Shown here in pieces: positions 13,793 to 23,020 of a DNA stretch of 64,000 nt (positions within the stretch are counted from its first letter, which is position 1; every line of letters starts with the position of its first letter). Both the position numbers and the translations under genes were made by a program. Below the pieces are notes generated by a model. That model did not search any database. It worked only from the letters and a program-made list of their open reading frames with translations, and was not told where the DNA came from. Source of the stretch: Kribbella antiqua. Its GTDB lineage: Bacteria > Actinomycetota > Actinomycetes > Propionibacteriales > Kribbellaceae. The stretch lies in assembly GCF_004345665.1 (NCBI RefSeq), contig NZ_SLWR01000003.1, forward strand, positions 530,476-594,475. The letters are read 5' to 3'.

Positions 13793-15094
13793 GTGTTAGG
13801 CGCCTTTGCCAACGCGTTCAAGACTCCGGACCTGCGCCGGAAGATCTTGTTCGTGCTCTTTATCGTCGTGATCTTCCGGATCGGTTCTGTCGTCCCCGCG
13901 CCGGGCGTCAACGTCAAGTCGCTGGACACCTGTCTGAAGGCGGCCCAGGGCGGCGCGAACGCGAACCTCTACAACCTGATCAACCTGTTCTCCGGCGGTG
14001 CGCTGCTGCAGCTCGCGATCTTCGCGCTCGGCATCATGCCGTACATCACCGCCAGCATCATCCTGCAGCTGCTCACCGTGGTGATCCCGCGGCTGGAGTC
14101 GCTGAAGAAGGAGGGCCAGGCGGGACAGGCCAAGATCACCCAGTACACCCGGTTCCTGACCGTCGGCCTGGCGATCCTGCAGGCCACCGCGTTCGTGGCC
14201 CTGGCCCGCACCCCGGGCCGGCTGTTCCAGGGCTGCCAGGAGCCGCTGCTGCACCGCGACGACTGGTTCACGGTCGTCGTCATGGTGCTGACCATGACCG
14301 CCGGTACCGGCGTCATCATGTGGCTGGGCGAGCTGATCACCGACCGGGGTGTCGGCAACGGCATGTCGATCCTGATCTTCACCCAGATCGTCGCCACCTT
14401 CCCCTCGCAGCTGTGGAACATCCGCAAGGAGAAGGGCATCGCCACCTTCGTGGTGGTGGTCGCGATCGGCCTGGTGATCATGGCCGCGGTCATCTTCATC
14501 GAACAGGCGCAACGCCGGATCCCGGTGCAGTACGCCAAGCGGATGGTCGGCCGGAAGATGTTCGGCGGTACGTCGACGTACATCCCGCTGAAGGTCAACC
14601 AGGCCGGCGTCATCCCGGTCATCTTCGCCTCCAGCCTGCTCTACCTGCCGGTGCTGGTCAGCCAGTTCAAGCAGGGCGAGGGCTGGGCGAACTGGATTCA
14701 AGGAAACCTGGTCAAGGGCGACCACCCGATCTACATGGTGACGTACGTCGCTCTGATCATCTTCTTCACGTACTTCTACGTCTCGATTACCTTCAACCCG
14801 AAGGAAGTCGCGGACAACATGAAGAAGTACGGCGGGTTCATCCCGGGCATCCGGGCCGGCCGGCCGACGGAGGAGTATCTGGCGTACGTCCTGTCCCGCA
14901 TCACGCTGCCGGGTGCGATCTACCTCGCGTTGATCTCGATGATCCCGCTGGTCGCCTTGGTGCTGCTGAACGCGAACCAGAACTTCCCGTTCGGTGGTAC
15001 GTCGATCCTGATCATGGTCGGTGTCGGACTGGACACTGTGAAGCAGATCGAGAGCCAGTTGCAGCAGCGTAACTACGAAGGGTTCTTGCGCTGA
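13793..15094 (+). CDS. secY: Protein translocase subunit SecY
   Basis: 433 residues, ten hydrophobic transmembrane segments, start [20 protein letters not shown]. It is the channel of the Sec translocon in the cytoplasmic membrane. I chose GTG at 13793 because GGGAGG sits 6 bp upstream and the protein then starts like other actinobacterial SecY; a TTG at 13778 is possible but lacks a good ribosome-binding site. It ends in a TGATG overlap with adk. Confidence 0.96.
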   Translation: MLGAFANAFKTPDLRRKILFVLFIVVIFRIGSVVPAPGVNVKSLDTCLKAAQGGANANLYNLINLFSGGALLQLAIFALGIMPYITASIILQLLTVVIPRLESLKKEGQAGQAKITQYTRFLTVGLAILQATAFVALARTPGRLFQGCQEPLLHRDDWFTVVVMVLTMTAGTGVIMWLGELITDRGVGNGMSILIFTQIVATFPSQLWNIRKEKGIATFVVVVAIGLVIMAAVIFIEQAQRRIPVQYAKRMVGRKMFGGTSTYIPLKVNQAGVIPVIFASSLLYLPVLVSQFKQGEGWANWIQGNLVKGDHPIYMVTYVALIIFFTYFYVSITFNPKEVADNMKKYGGFIPGIRAGRPTEEYLAYVLSRITLPGAIYLALISMIPLVALVLLNANQNFPFGGTSILIMVGVGLDTVKQIESQLQQRNYEGFLR

Positions 15095-15666
15095 TGAGAA
15101 TGTTGCTGATGGGTCCGCCCGGGGCGGGCAAGGGCACGCAGGCAAAGGTGCTTGCGGAACGCCTGAATATCCCGGCCGTGTCCACCGGCGACATCTTCCG
15201 TGCGAACGTGAAGGACGAGACGCCGCTGGGCCTGGAGGCCAAGCGGTACATGGACGCCGGCGACTATGTCCCGGACGAGGTCACCAACGCGATGGTCCGG
15301 GACCGGCTGTCCGAGGCGGACGCCGGCGACGGGTTCCTGCTCGACGGCTATCCGCGGACGCTGGCCCAGGTGGGCACGCTGGACGACATCCTGGCCGAGC
15401 ACGGCCACAAGCTGGACGCGGTGGTGGCGCTGATCGCCGACACCGACGTACTGGTGGCGCGGATGCTCAAGCGGGCGCACGTCGAGGGCCGGTCGGACGA
15501 CTCCGAAGAGGTCGTCCGGCACCGGCAGGACGTCTACACCGCCGAAACCAAGCCGCTGCTGCGGGTCTACGCGCAGCGCGGCCTGCTGGTCGAGGTGGAC
15601 GGCGTCGGCGAGATCGACGAGGTCAGCGAGCGGGTGCTCGCCGCCCTCAAAACCGTCACTGAGTAG
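15094..15666 (+). CDS. adk: Adenylate kinase
   Basis: 190 residues. It interconverts ATP + AMP and 2 ADP. P loop GPPGAGKGT (7-15), AMP-binding STGDIFR and LLDGYPRT are visible; the LID is the short type without a zinc finger. It overlaps secY by one base, the usual secY-adk-map order. Confidence 0.97.
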   Translation: MRMLLMGPPGAGKGTQAKVLAERLNIPAVSTGDIFRANVKDETPLGLEAKRYMDAGDYVPDEVTNAMVRDRLSEADAGDGFLLDGYPRTLAQVGTLDDILAEHGHKLDAVVALIADTDVLVARMLKRAHVEGRSDDSEEVVRHRQDVYTAETKPLLRVYAQRGLLVEVDGVGEIDEVSERVLAALKTVTE

Positions 15667-15669
15667 CTC

Positions 15670-16494
15670 GTGATGTTCCGAGACCGCGGGATCGAGATCA
15701 AGACCCGCGAGCAGATCCTCTCCATGCGTGCGGCCGGCCTGGTCGTCGGCCGCACGCTGGAACTGCTCCGCGGTGAGGTCCGGGCCGGTATCAGCACCGG
15801 CGAGCTGGACGCGATCGCCGAGGACAACATCCGCTCCTCCGGCGCCATCCCGTCGTTCAAGGGCTACCACGGCTTCACCGGTTCGATCTGCGCGTCGGTG
15901 AACGACGAGATCGTGCACGGCATCCCCGGTAGCCGGGTGCTCGAGGACGGCGATCTGATCTCCATCGACTGTGGTGCGATCGTCGACGGCTGGCACGGCG
16001 ACGCCGCGATCACGGTGGCCGTCGGCGAGGTGGATCCGGAGCTGCTCGACCTGGCCCGGATCTGCGCAGAGTCGATGTGGCACGGGTTCGCCGCGGCCAG
16101 GCTGGGTGGCCGGCTGAGCGACATCTCGGCCGCGATCGAGCGGCACGTACGCGCGAATTCGTCGTACGGGATCGTGGAGGACTTCGTCGGGCACGGGATC
16201 GGGTCGGCGATGCACCAGCCGCCGAACGTGCCGAACTTCGGCCGACCGGGCCGCGGACCGAAGCTGGTCGAGGGACTGGCACTCGCGGTCGAACCGATGC
16301 TCACGCTCGGCAAGCAGGACAACCACACGCTCGAGGACGACTGGACGGTCGTCACCAACGACGGCCTGGCCGCCGCGCACACCGAGCACAGCTTCACGCT
16401 GACCCCGGAGGGTCCGTGGGTGCTGACCGCCCTCGACGGCGGCGAGGCCGAATTGTCCAAGCTCGGCGTCAAGTGCGGAGCTCTGAGCGACTAG
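15670..16494 (+). CDS. map: Methionine aminopeptidase type I
   Basis: 274 residues. It removes the initiator methionine from new proteins using a dinuclear metal site; the ligand segments SIDCGAIVDGWHGDAAIT and GHGIGSAMHQPP are present, as is the ligand glutamate region LAVEPML. Start is GTG 15670 or ATG 15673. Last core gene before a short accessory insert. Confidence 0.96.
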   Translation: MMFRDRGIEIKTREQILSMRAAGLVVGRTLELLRGEVRAGISTGELDAIAEDNIRSSGAIPSFKGYHGFTGSICASVNDEIVHGIPGSRVLEDGDLISIDCGAIVDGWHGDAAITVAVGEVDPELLDLARICAESMWHGFAAARLGGRLSDISAAIERHVRANSSYGIVEDFVGHGIGSAMHQPPNVPNFGRPGRGPKLVEGLALAVEPMLTLGKQDNHTLEDDWTVVTNDGLAAAHTEHSFTLTPEGPWVLTALDGGEAELSKLGVKCGALSD

Positions 16495-16546
16495 CGTCCA
16501 CCCGTTGGGGGACGCCACGGCCCTTGTGCTGAGGCACACTTGAGCT

Positions 16547-16993
16547 ATGCCTCAGTACCAGCCGTATCAGCGTTTCACCGAAGCCGACCGCGACAAGATC
16601 GCCGGCCGGCTGCGGGACGCGTTCGCGGACGGGCGGCTGGACCAACCCGAGTTCACCTCCCGCCTCGACCGGCTCTACTCCGTCCAGACGTACGGCGAAC
16701 TCGAGCCGCTGGTGCACGACCTGCCACCGGCCCAGACGTACCAGACTCCGGCTGTGGTGCGGGACAGCAAGCCGTCCCCGGCACCGGGTGACTTCCCGGA
16801 GCGGCATCGCAACAAGGACCCGGAGCGGCCTTGGCAAGCGGCTGGCGGCTTCACCGGCGTGGTCGTGATCAACGTGGTGATCTGGGCTGTCATCGGTATC
16901 GCCCATGGCGGTAACTGGCCGCACTTCTGGCCGGTCTGGTTGCTGATTCCGTGGACGCTGATCGTCCTGGGCAGTCTCGGAAAGCGGCGGTGA
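16547..16993 (+). CDS. DUF1707 domain membrane protein
   Basis: 148 residues. Residues about 9-65 match the DUF1707 pattern (DRDKIAGRLRDAFADGRLD, then EFTSRLDRLYSVQTYGEL), a small helical module common in actinobacteria. A linker leads to two C-terminal transmembrane segments (about 105-145) separated by a His/Trp-rich turn. Function of the family is unknown. It ends in a GTGA overlap with the next gene. Confidence 0.85.
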   Translation: MPQYQPYQRFTEADRDKIAGRLRDAFADGRLDQPEFTSRLDRLYSVQTYGELEPLVHDLPPAQTYQTPAVVRDSKPSPAPGDFPERHRNKDPERPWQAAGGFTGVVVINVVIWAVIGIAHGGNWPHFWPVWLLIPWTLIVLGSLGKRR

Positions 16994-17802
16994 CGGCGGC
17001 CTCGGTCAGCCGCCGCGTGGCCGCGCCGCGTCTGCGGCCGGATCTGGCGTGGCAGCTGCGGCAGGGGTCCGCCCTGGTCTACGTGATCTGGTTCGCGGTC
17101 GCAGTTCCTCTCGTCATCGCCGGGCTGTTGCTGGAACCACGCTGGGTCGGCTGGTTCGTGGTGGGCTGGTTCCTGGTGCTGGTGGCGTTCACCATTGCCA
17201 TGAAGCTGGCCGACGTACGGCGGCGGAAGTCCTGGGCGGAAGTGGTCGGGCAGCTGGACTGGCGGATCAGCGCGTCCGAGCCGGAACTGCTGGAGCGCTG
17301 GCCGTTTCCGCCGTTCGCCCAGGACCCGAACGCCGAGGTGTACGACGTGACCAGCGGCCGGCACCGGGGCAGGGAGTTCTGGACCGGCAAGTTCCGGCAC
17401 AAGGTACGGCGGCGTGACCTCGGCTTCGACTTCCTGGACCTGCACGTGGACCGGCCACTGCCGCCACTGCAGGTGCTGCCCGCCTCCCTCGCACCGGTCG
17501 CGGCGGCCAGCCTGCTACCGCTCAAGCTGACCATCGATGGCCTGCCCGGGCGGTACTGCCTCTTCAATGGCCGCGAGGACCACGCCGAGGCAGTACTGCA
17601 TCCACGCGCCGTGGAGGCCCTGAGTCAGGTCCCGCCCTTCGGCTTCAGCTGCGAAGGGCGGCGCTTCGTCGCGATCCTGCCCGCCTACCGCGACGCCACC
17701 ACCGCCCTGGCCCAACTGGATGCCGCCTGCGACCTCCTCGACCTCATGCCCGAGCAGATCTGGCGAGAGGGCGAGCAGTGGGCGGCTACGAACCAGTCCT
17801 GA
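16990..17802 (+). CDS. Membrane protein of unknown function
   Basis: 270 residues from the GTG that overlaps the preceding stop (GTGA); an upstream ATG at 16951 would lie inside the DUF1707 gene. Two adjacent transmembrane helices near residues 30-75 are followed by a soluble domain of about 190 residues rich in aromatic and charged residues (WAEVVGQLDWRISASEPELL). I do not recognise the domain. The coupling suggests a joint membrane role with the DUF1707 protein. The stop is close to the convergent reductase gene. Confidence 0.75.
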   Translation: MTAASVSRRVAAPRLRPDLAWQLRQGSALVYVIWFAVAVPLVIAGLLLEPRWVGWFVVGWFLVLVAFTIAMKLADVRRRKSWAEVVGQLDWRISASEPELLERWPFPPFAQDPNAEVYDVTSGRHRGREFWTGKFRHKVRRRDLGFDFLDLHVDRPLPPLQVLPASLAPVAAASLLPLKLTIDGLPGRYCLFNGREDHAEAVLHPRAVEALSQVPPFGFSCEGRRFVAILPAYRDATTALAQLDAACDLLDLMPEQIWREGEQWAATNQS

Positions 17803-18646
17803 GCAGCCCGACGACGGCCGCCAGGTCCTCATCGCCGTGGCCGGCTGCAACCGCCTTCCGCAGCAAGTCACCCATTGGCGTCAGCAGGGCGGGATCGACG
17901 CCCTGGCCGACCGAGGTGTCGAGCAGGTTGTCGTAGGCGGCCGCCTGCATGGCCAGGTTCGAGCCCGCCGCCCCCGGCTCGGGACCTTCCTCGAGGTCCT
18001 TGGCGATCCGCGGCAGGCTGCTGAGCATCGCTGTCAGCCAGGGCAGCAGGAAGTCCTCCGTGAACCGTATCGGGGAGATCTTCTCGCTCCCGGTCAGAGC
18101 CAGTGCGTGTTGGGCGCCGCCGAACATCCCGTACATGGCGCTCAGCAAGGCAATGTCGTGCAACGCGGCCAGGCCTGGGTCGCTGCCGACGTACGCGGGC
18201 CGGGCCATCGCGGCGAGGTCGGCCTGGTGCCGTTCGAAGGCGACCGGGGAGCCGCTGTAGAAGATGAAGGCGGCGGGGCCACCGATCATCGCGGGAACGG
18301 CCATGATGCCGCCGTCCAGGTACTCCGCCCCGGCTGCGGTTGCCCACGCGGCGGTGTCCCGGGCCTGCGCCGGGGTGCCGTTGGTCAGGTTGACGACGGC
18401 GCGGCCGGTCAGGTCGAGGCCGTTCAACGTACTGCGGACGGTCGCGTCGACGAGCAGGCAGACGACTACGAGCGGGCTGGCGTTCACGGCCTCCAGGGCC
18501 GTGGCGGCGCGGGTGACGCCTTCGAGTTCGGGGGCGCGTCCAGGGGTCCGGTTCCAGACGGTGGTCGGGTGGCCGGCGGCCTGGAAGGCCCGGGCGAGGG
18601 CGCTGCCCATCGCGCCGAGGCCGAGGACGGTGACAGGAGTCTTCAT
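17786..18646 (-). CDS. Imine-reductase-like NAD(P)-dependent oxidoreductase
   Basis: 286 residues. N-terminal Rossmann fold with GLGAMG (9-14) and the NADP-type WNRT (31-34), then a long interdomain helix and an all-alpha C-terminal domain, as in beta-hydroxyacid dehydrogenases and imine reductases. ASPLVVVC, VNLTNGTPAQAR and LDGGIMAVPAMIG resemble imine reductases more than hydroxyisobutyrate dehydrogenase, and the catalytic Lys of the latter is not evident. Asp164 (AALHDIALL) falls where many imine reductases have their proton-donor Asp. ATG 18646 is preferred over TTG 18682, which would sit in the operator. Divergent from an HxlR gene; 3' end overlaps the convergent gene by 17 bp. Confidence 0.8.
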   Translation of the reverse strand: MKTPVTVLGLGAMGSALARAFQAAGHPTTVWNRTPGRAPELEGVTRAATALEAVNASPLVVVCLLVDATVRSTLNGLDLTGRAVVNLTNGTPAQARDTAAWATAAGAEYLDGGIMAVPAMIGGPAAFIFYSGSPVAFERHQADLAAMARPAYVGSDPGLAALHDIALLSAMYGMFGGAQHALALTGSEKISPIRFTEDFLLPWLTAMLSSLPRIAKDLEEGPEPGAAGSNLAMQAAAYDNLLDTSVGQGVDPALLTPMGDLLRKAVAAGHGDEDLAAVVGLLRTGS

Positions 18647-18681
18647 GCCGTCAACCCTGGCTGCGCGCTTTAGGATGGACA

Positions 18682-18706
18682 AGTACCCACTAATTTGTCA
18701 GGTACT
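18682..18706. promoter_or_regulatory. Candidate HxlR operator between divergent genes
   Basis: Perfect inverted repeat AGTACC (18682-18687) and GGTACT (18701-18706) with a 13-bp AT-rich centre, placed in the 76-bp divergent gap between the reductase and the HxlR regulator. HxlR proteins are dimeric winged-helix regulators that normally act on the neighbouring divergent gene. Confidence 0.5.
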
Positions 18707-18722
18707 GACCGAAAGGTAAGTA

Positions 18723-19052
18723 ATGCTTCCGTACAGCTGCGGACTGGACGCCGCCGCCGATGTCATCGGTGGGAAGTGGAAGCCGCGGATCCTGTGGGCG
18801 CTGCACCACGGCCCGATGCGGTTCGGGGAGTTGCGCCGAGAGATCGCCGGGGTGACGGAGAAGATGCTGATCCAGCAGTTGCGCGAGCTGGAGTCGCGCG
18901 ACATCGTGCATCGCGAGGTCTTCCACCAGGTGCCACCGAAGGTGGAATACTCACTGACCGAGCTCGGGCAGTCACTCAACGTCGCGTTGGCGCCGCTGGA
19001 TGCCTGGGGAGCGGAGCATATCGCCGTACTGGAGGCGTCGCGGGCCGGCTGA
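18723..19052 (+). CDS. HxlR-family transcriptional regulator
   Basis: 109 residues. Winged-helix core of the HxlR family: VIGGKWKPRILWAL, FGELRREIAGVTEKMLIQQL, LESRDIVHREV and VEYSLTELGQSL. Cys6 near the N-terminus is at the position used for redox or aldehyde sensing in some members (HypR, QorR). It is divergent from the imine-reductase-like gene and probably controls it. Confidence 0.92.
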   Translation: MLPYSCGLDAAADVIGGKWKPRILWALHHGPMRFGELRREIAGVTEKMLIQQLRELESRDIVHREVFHQVPPKVEYSLTELGQSLNVALAPLDAWGAEHIAVLEASRAG

Positions 19053-19062
19053 GCGGTCTCGA

Positions 19063-19093
19063 TTGGGTTTCGCCTGGGGGAGTGGCGTACACT
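19063..19093 (+). promoter_or_regulatory. infA: Possible promoter of the infA operon
   Basis: TTGGGT (19063-19068) and TACACT (19088-19093), spacer 19 bp, about 120 bp upstream of infA. The -10 is good, the -35 and spacing are weak. Confidence 0.4.
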
Positions 19094-19212
19094 CTTTCCT
19101 TGGCTCTTTGTAGCCTCTGTCTCGTCGTGCCCGCGGCTGCCTGACCCTCGGTCAGGAGGGCACCAAAGGACAGGACCATCAAACAGTTCGTCGTCTACAG
19201 AAGTGCGAGGAC

Positions 19213-19434
19213 ATGCCCAAAAAAGAGGGAGTCATCGAACTCGAGGGCACCATCGTCGAGGCCCTGCCGAACGCGATGTTCCGTGTTGAGCTGTCCAATG
19301 GGCACAAGGTGCTCGCGCACATCAGCGGCAAGATGAGGCAGCACTACATCCGGATCCTCCCCGAGGACCGGGTCGTCGTGGAGCTGTCGCCGTACGACCT
19401 CACCCGGGGTCGCATCGTCTACCGGTACAAGTAA
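19213..19434 (+). CDS. infA: Translation initiation factor IF-1
   Basis: 73 residues, the usual IF-1 length. S1/OB fold with [40 protein letters not shown] and the end RGRIVYRYK. It blocks the A site during initiation. First gene of the infA-rpmJ-rpsM-rpsK-rpsD-rpoA-rplQ run. Confidence 0.98.
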   Translation: MPKKEGVIELEGTIVEALPNAMFRVELSNGHKVLAHISGKMRQHYIRILPEDRVVVELSPYDLTRGRIVYRYK

Positions 19435-19469
19435 GACCACCACCAACACCTGTCGAAGAAAGAAGCTCG

Positions 19470-19583
19470 ATGAAGGTCAATCCGAGCGTCAAGAAGATCT
19501 GCGACAAGTGCAAGGTGATCCGCCGTCACGGCCGGGTCATGGTGATCTGCGAGAACCCGCGGCACAAGCAGCGGCAGGGCTGA
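19470..19583 (+). CDS. rpmJ: 50S ribosomal protein L36
   Basis: 37 residues, [19 protein letters not shown] start. Zinc ribbon ligands C11, C14, C27 and H32 are all present, so this is the zinc-binding form. It sits in its standard place between infA and rpsM. Confidence 0.95.
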   Translation: MKVNPSVKKICDKCKVIRRHGRVMVICENPRHKQRQG

Positions 19584-19633
19584 CCGCCCCACTCGAGCAG
19601 CACCCGCACTTTCGCACCACAGCGCGCACGCTG

Positions 19634-19717
19634 GTACAGCATCCAATGCTGTACATCGCCCCCGGAACAGAGGCCGGGGCCCTGCCGGTGAAGGCAATCT
19701 CACCGAGGCGGGCAGGG
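19634..19717 (+). other. Structured leader upstream of rpsM
   Basis: Two hairpins lie in the 180-bp gap. GTACAGCAT (19634-19642) and ATGCTGTAC (19646-19654) form a perfect 9-bp stem with a CCA loop. CCCTGCC (19680-19686) plus GGTGA (19687-19691) pair with TCACC (19700-19704) and GGCAGGG (19711-19717) with a 6-nt bulge. In E. coli the rpsM leader is the S4 autoregulation site; a similar role here is inference. Confidence 0.5.
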
Positions 19718-19763
19718 ACGCGGCGCGCCACCACACCTCTGCTGACGAAAGGAACACCGCCAC

Positions 19764-20135
19764 ATGGCACGCCTCGTAGGGGTCGACCTGCCGCGCGACA
19801 AGCGCATCGAGGTCGCTCTCACCTACATCTTCGGAGTAGGTCGTACTCGCGCCCTGCAGACGCTCGAAGCCACCGGGATCTCCGGTGACAAGCGCGTCCA
19901 CGAGCTGGGCGACGAGGAGCTGGTGAAGCTCCGGGACTGGATCGAAGGCAACTACAAGATCGAAGGTGACCTCCGTCGCGAGGTGACCGCGGACATCCGC
20001 CGCAAGATCGAGATCGGGTCGTACCAGGGCCGTCGCCACCGCAGCGGCCTGCCGGTGCGGGGTCAGCGCACGCGGACCAACGCCCGCAGCCGCAAGGGTC
20101 GTCGTAAGGCGATCGCCGGCAAGAAGAAGAAGTGA
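19764..20135 (+). CDS. rpsM: 30S ribosomal protein S13
   Basis: 123 residues. [20 protein letters not shown] start, helix-two-turn-helix segment, and the basic C-terminal tail [20 protein letters not shown] that reaches tRNA in the P site. Confidence 0.98.
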   Translation: MARLVGVDLPRDKRIEVALTYIFGVGRTRALQTLEATGISGDKRVHELGDEELVKLRDWIEGNYKIEGDLRREVTADIRRKIEIGSYQGRRHRSGLPVRGQRTRTNARSRKGRRKAIAGKKKK

Positions 20136-20173
20136 CGACCCGGATGACCGTCGACCCCAGGAGTAACTGACCT

Positions 20174-20581
20174 ATGCCTCCCAAGAGCCGCACCGCGGCC
20201 GGCGCCAAGAAGGTGCGCCGCAAGGAGAAGAAGAACGTGGCCGCCGGCCACGCGCACATCAAGAGCACGTTCAACAACACGATCGTGACGATCACCGACC
20301 CGACCGGCGCGGTCATCTCGTGGGCTTCCGCGGGCACCGTCGGCTTCAAGGGCTCGCGCAAGTCCACTCCGTTCGCCGCGCAGATGGCCGCCGAGGCCGC
20401 CGGGCGCCGGGCGATGGAGCACGGCATGCGCAAGATCGACGTGTTCGTGAAGGGTCCCGGCTCCGGCCGTGAGACCGCGATCCGTTCGCTGGGTGCCGTC
20501 GGCCTCGAGGTCGGCACCATCCAGGACGTCACCCCGACCGCCCACAACGGCTGCCGCCCGCCCAAGCGGCGCCGGGTCTGA
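20174..20581 (+). CDS. rpsK: 30S ribosomal protein S11
   Basis: 135 residues. [19 protein letters not shown] and the C-terminal [16 protein letters not shown] are diagnostic. It lies on the platform of the 30S subunit. Confidence 0.98.
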   Translation: MPPKSRTAAGAKKVRRKEKKNVAAGHAHIKSTFNNTIVTITDPTGAVISWASAGTVGFKGSRKSTPFAAQMAAEAAGRRAMEHGMRKIDVFVKGPGSGRETAIRSLGAVGLEVGTIQDVTPTAHNGCRPPKRRRV

Positions 20582-20603
20582 TCTTCCGAGAGGAGCACTA
20601 ACA

Positions 20604-21212
20604 ATGGCCCGTTACACCGGACCCATGACCAAGAAGTCGCGCCGTCTCGGGGTCGACCTCGTCGGTGGCGACAAGGCGTTCGAGCGCCGTCCGTACCCGC
20701 CGGGTATGCACGGCCGCGGCCGTCCGAAGGAGAGCGAGTACCTGCTCCAGCTGCGCGAGAAGCAGAAGGCCCGCTTCTCGTACGGCGTTCTGGAGAAGCA
20801 GTTCCGCCGGTACTACGAGGAGGCCTCGCGGCGCTCCGGCAAGACCGGTGACAACCTGCTGATCATCCTGGAGTCCCGGCTGGACAACGTGGTTTACCGC
20901 GCCGGCCTGGCCCGGACCCGGCGGCAGGCCCGTCAGCTCGTCGTACACGGTCACTTCACCGTGAACGGCATCAAGGTGAACATCCCGTCGTACCGGGTGG
21001 CCGCCCACGACATCATCGATGTCAAGGCGAAGTCGGTCGAGACGACTCCGTTCATCATCGCCCGGGAGACGCACGCCGAGCGCGTCGTCCCGGCCTGGCT
21101 CGAGGTGCTGCCCGAGCGGCTGCGCATCCTCGTCCACCAGCTGCCGACCCGGCAGCAGATCGACACCCAGGTCGCCGAGCACCTGATCGTCGAGCTCTAC
21201 TCGAAGAACTGA
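20604..21212 (+). CDS. rpsD: 30S ribosomal protein S4
   Basis: 202 residues starting [29 protein letters not shown]-like ribosome-binding site upstream. The S4 RNA-binding motif is seen in [20 protein letters not shown] and [19 protein letters not shown]. The frame stays open upstream into rpsK, but that part is not coding for S4. Confidence 0.97.
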   Translation: MARYTGPMTKKSRRLGVDLVGGDKAFERRPYPPGMHGRGRPKESEYLLQLREKQKARFSYGVLEKQFRRYYEEASRRSGKTGDNLLIILESRLDNVVYRAGLARTRRQARQLVVHGHFTVNGIKVNIPSYRVAAHDIIDVKAKSVETTPFIIARETHAERVVPAWLEVLPERLRILVHQLPTRQQIDTQVAEHLIVELYSKN

Positions 21213-21318
21213 TCCGGAACCGGTCGGTGGCCTCCGGGCCGCCGGCCGGACCTGGTCGGTGCTTCACCCTTCGCGGCCTCAAATAGTGGTCGTCGCGGAA
21301 CCCTAAGGAAGTTACGAA

Positions 21319-22344
21319 GTGCTTATTGCCCAGCGCCCCACCCTGACCGAAGAGGTCGTCGACGAGCACCGCTCGCGGTTCGTGATCGAGCCGCTCGAGC
21401 CGGGCTTCGGTTACACCCTCGGCAACTCGATCCGCCGGACCCTGCTGTCCTCCATCCCGGGTGCCGCCGTGACCAGCATCAAGGTCGACGGCGTCCTGCA
21501 CGAGTTCTCCACCGTGGCCGGGGTCAAGGAAGACGCCACCCAGCTGATCCTGAACCTGAAGGACCTGGTCGTCTCCTCCGAGCACGACGAGCCGGTCACC
21601 ATGTACCTGCGCAAGCAGGGCCCCGGTGACGTCACCGCCGCCGACATCGCGCCCCCGGCCGGTGTCGAGGTGCACAACCCGGACCTGAAGATCGCGACCC
21701 TGAACGAGAAGGGCCGGCTCGAGATGGAGCTGGTCGTCGAGCGGGGCCGGGGCTACGTGTCAGCGATCCAGAACAAGTCCGCCGACGCCGAGATCGGCCG
21801 GATGCCGGTCGACTCGATCTACTCGCCGGTGCTCAAGGTGACCTACAAGGTCGAGGCGACCCGTGTCGAGCAGCGCACCGACTTCGACCGCCTCGTGGTC
21901 GACGTCGAGACCAAGCCGTCGATGCTGCCGCGGGACGCGGTCGCGTCGGCCGGTAAGACCCTGGTCGAGCTGTTCGGCCTGGCCCGCGAGCTGAACGTCG
22001 AGGCCGAGGGCATCGACATCGGCCCGTCGCCGGTGGACGAGCAGATGGCCGCCGACCTGGCGCTGCCGGTCGAGGACCTGCAGCTGACCGTCCGGTCGTA
22101 CAACTGCCTCAAGCGTGAGGGCATCCACACCGTGGGTGAGCTGATCTCGCGCAGCGAGCAGGACCTGCTGGACATCCGCAACTTCGGCTCCAAGTCGATC
22201 GACGAGGTCAAGCTGAAGCTGGCCGAGATGGGCCTGTCGCTGAAGGACTCGCCCCCTGGCTTCGACCTCCGTGCGGCCGCCGAGGCCTACGGCACCGAGG
22301 CCGACGACGAGGACGAGAGCTTCGCCGAGACCGAGCAGTACTGA
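21319..22344 (+). CDS. rpoA: DNA-directed RNA polymerase alpha subunit
   Basis: 341 residues, GTG start. The N-terminal assembly domain ([30 protein letters not shown]) is followed by the C-terminal domain with the helix-hairpin-helix [19 protein letters not shown] region that binds UP elements and activators. It ends in an acidic tail. Confidence 0.98.
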   Translation: MLIAQRPTLTEEVVDEHRSRFVIEPLEPGFGYTLGNSIRRTLLSSIPGAAVTSIKVDGVLHEFSTVAGVKEDATQLILNLKDLVVSSEHDEPVTMYLRKQGPGDVTAADIAPPAGVEVHNPDLKIATLNEKGRLEMELVVERGRGYVSAIQNKSADAEIGRMPVDSIYSPVLKVTYKVEATRVEQRTDFDRLVVDVETKPSMLPRDAVASAGKTLVELFGLARELNVEAEGIDIGPSPVDEQMAADLALPVEDLQLTVRSYNCLKREGIHTVGELISRSEQDLLDIRNFGSKSIDEVKLKLAEMGLSLKDSPPGFDLRAAAEAYGTEADDEDESFAETEQY

Positions 22345-22388
22345 ACCCACCCGGGCCAGTTGGCCTGAAATCCTTTCTGGAGTAAGAG

Positions 22389-22955
22389 ATGCCTACCCCC
22401 ACCAAGGGTGCCCGGCTGGGCGGCAGCCCGGCGCACGAGAAGCTGATCCTCAGCAACCTCGCGACGTCGCTGTTCGAGCACGGCGCCATCACCACCACCG
22501 CGGCCAAGGCCAAGCGCCTGCAGCCGCTGGCGGAGCAGCTGATCACCAAGGCCAAGCGCGGTGACCTGGCTTCGCGCCGTCAGGTGATGAAGCGGATCAA
22601 GGACAAGAGCGTCGTGCACGTGCTCTTCACCGAGATCGGCGAGCGGTACGCCGACCGTCCGGGCGGCTACACCCGGATCACCAAGCTCGGCCCGCGCAAG
22701 GGTGACAACGCGCCGCTGGTGAAAATCGAGCTGGTCGAGGCGCTGGCTGACTCGCCGAAGGCGAAGAAGGCCACCGCGAAGAAGGCCCCGGCCAAGAAGA
22801 CCGCGGCGAAGACCGAGGACAAGGTCGGCGACAAGGTCGAGGACGAGCCCAAGGTCGAGGACGTGCAGGACGAGAAGGTCCAGGACGTTGTCGCCGACGT
22901 GCAGGACGAGAAGGTCCAGGACGTCGTCGAGGACACCAAGACCGAGGACAAGTAA
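22389..22955 (+). CDS. rplQ: 50S ribosomal protein L17 with duplicated acidic tail
   Basis: 188 residues. The core (about 1-120: [34 protein letters not shown]) is normal L17. The tail first has AKK repeats and then an acidic stretch in which DEKVQDVV occurs twice. Last gene of the operon, closed by a strong hairpin. Confidence 0.97.
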   Translation: MPTPTKGARLGGSPAHEKLILSNLATSLFEHGAITTTAAKAKRLQPLAEQLITKAKRGDLASRRQVMKRIKDKSVVHVLFTEIGERYADRPGGYTRITKLGPRKGDNAPLVKIELVEALADSPKAKKATAKKAPAKKTAAKTEDKVGDKVEDEPKVEDVQDEKVQDVVADVQDEKVQDVVEDTKTEDK

Positions 22956-22968
22956 CCTCCGTCGCCAC

Positions 22969-23004
22969 ACAGCGCCCCCTCACCACGCGGTGAGGGGGCG
23001 CTGT
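22969..23004 (+). terminator. Hairpin terminator after rplQ
   Basis: Perfect 16-bp stem (22969-22984 with 22989-23004) and ACGC loop, 13 bp after the rplQ stop. No strong U-tract follows. The right edge is only 16 bp from the truA start. Confidence 0.8.
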
Positions 23005-23020
23005 TGCGTTAGATTGCCGT

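Noticed and set aside
13796..15145. 449-codon minus-strand frame opposite secY
   Set aside because: Composition is His/Asp/Gln/Arg-rich, with no family resemblance; shadow of secY codon bias.
15073..16539. 488-codon minus-strand frame opposite adk and map
   Set aside because: Shadow frame; adk and map are unmistakable on the plus strand.
17720..18673. 317-codon plus-strand frame opposite the reductase
   Set aside because: The minus strand shows a clear Rossmann fold with imine-reductase motifs; the plus frame is a shadow.
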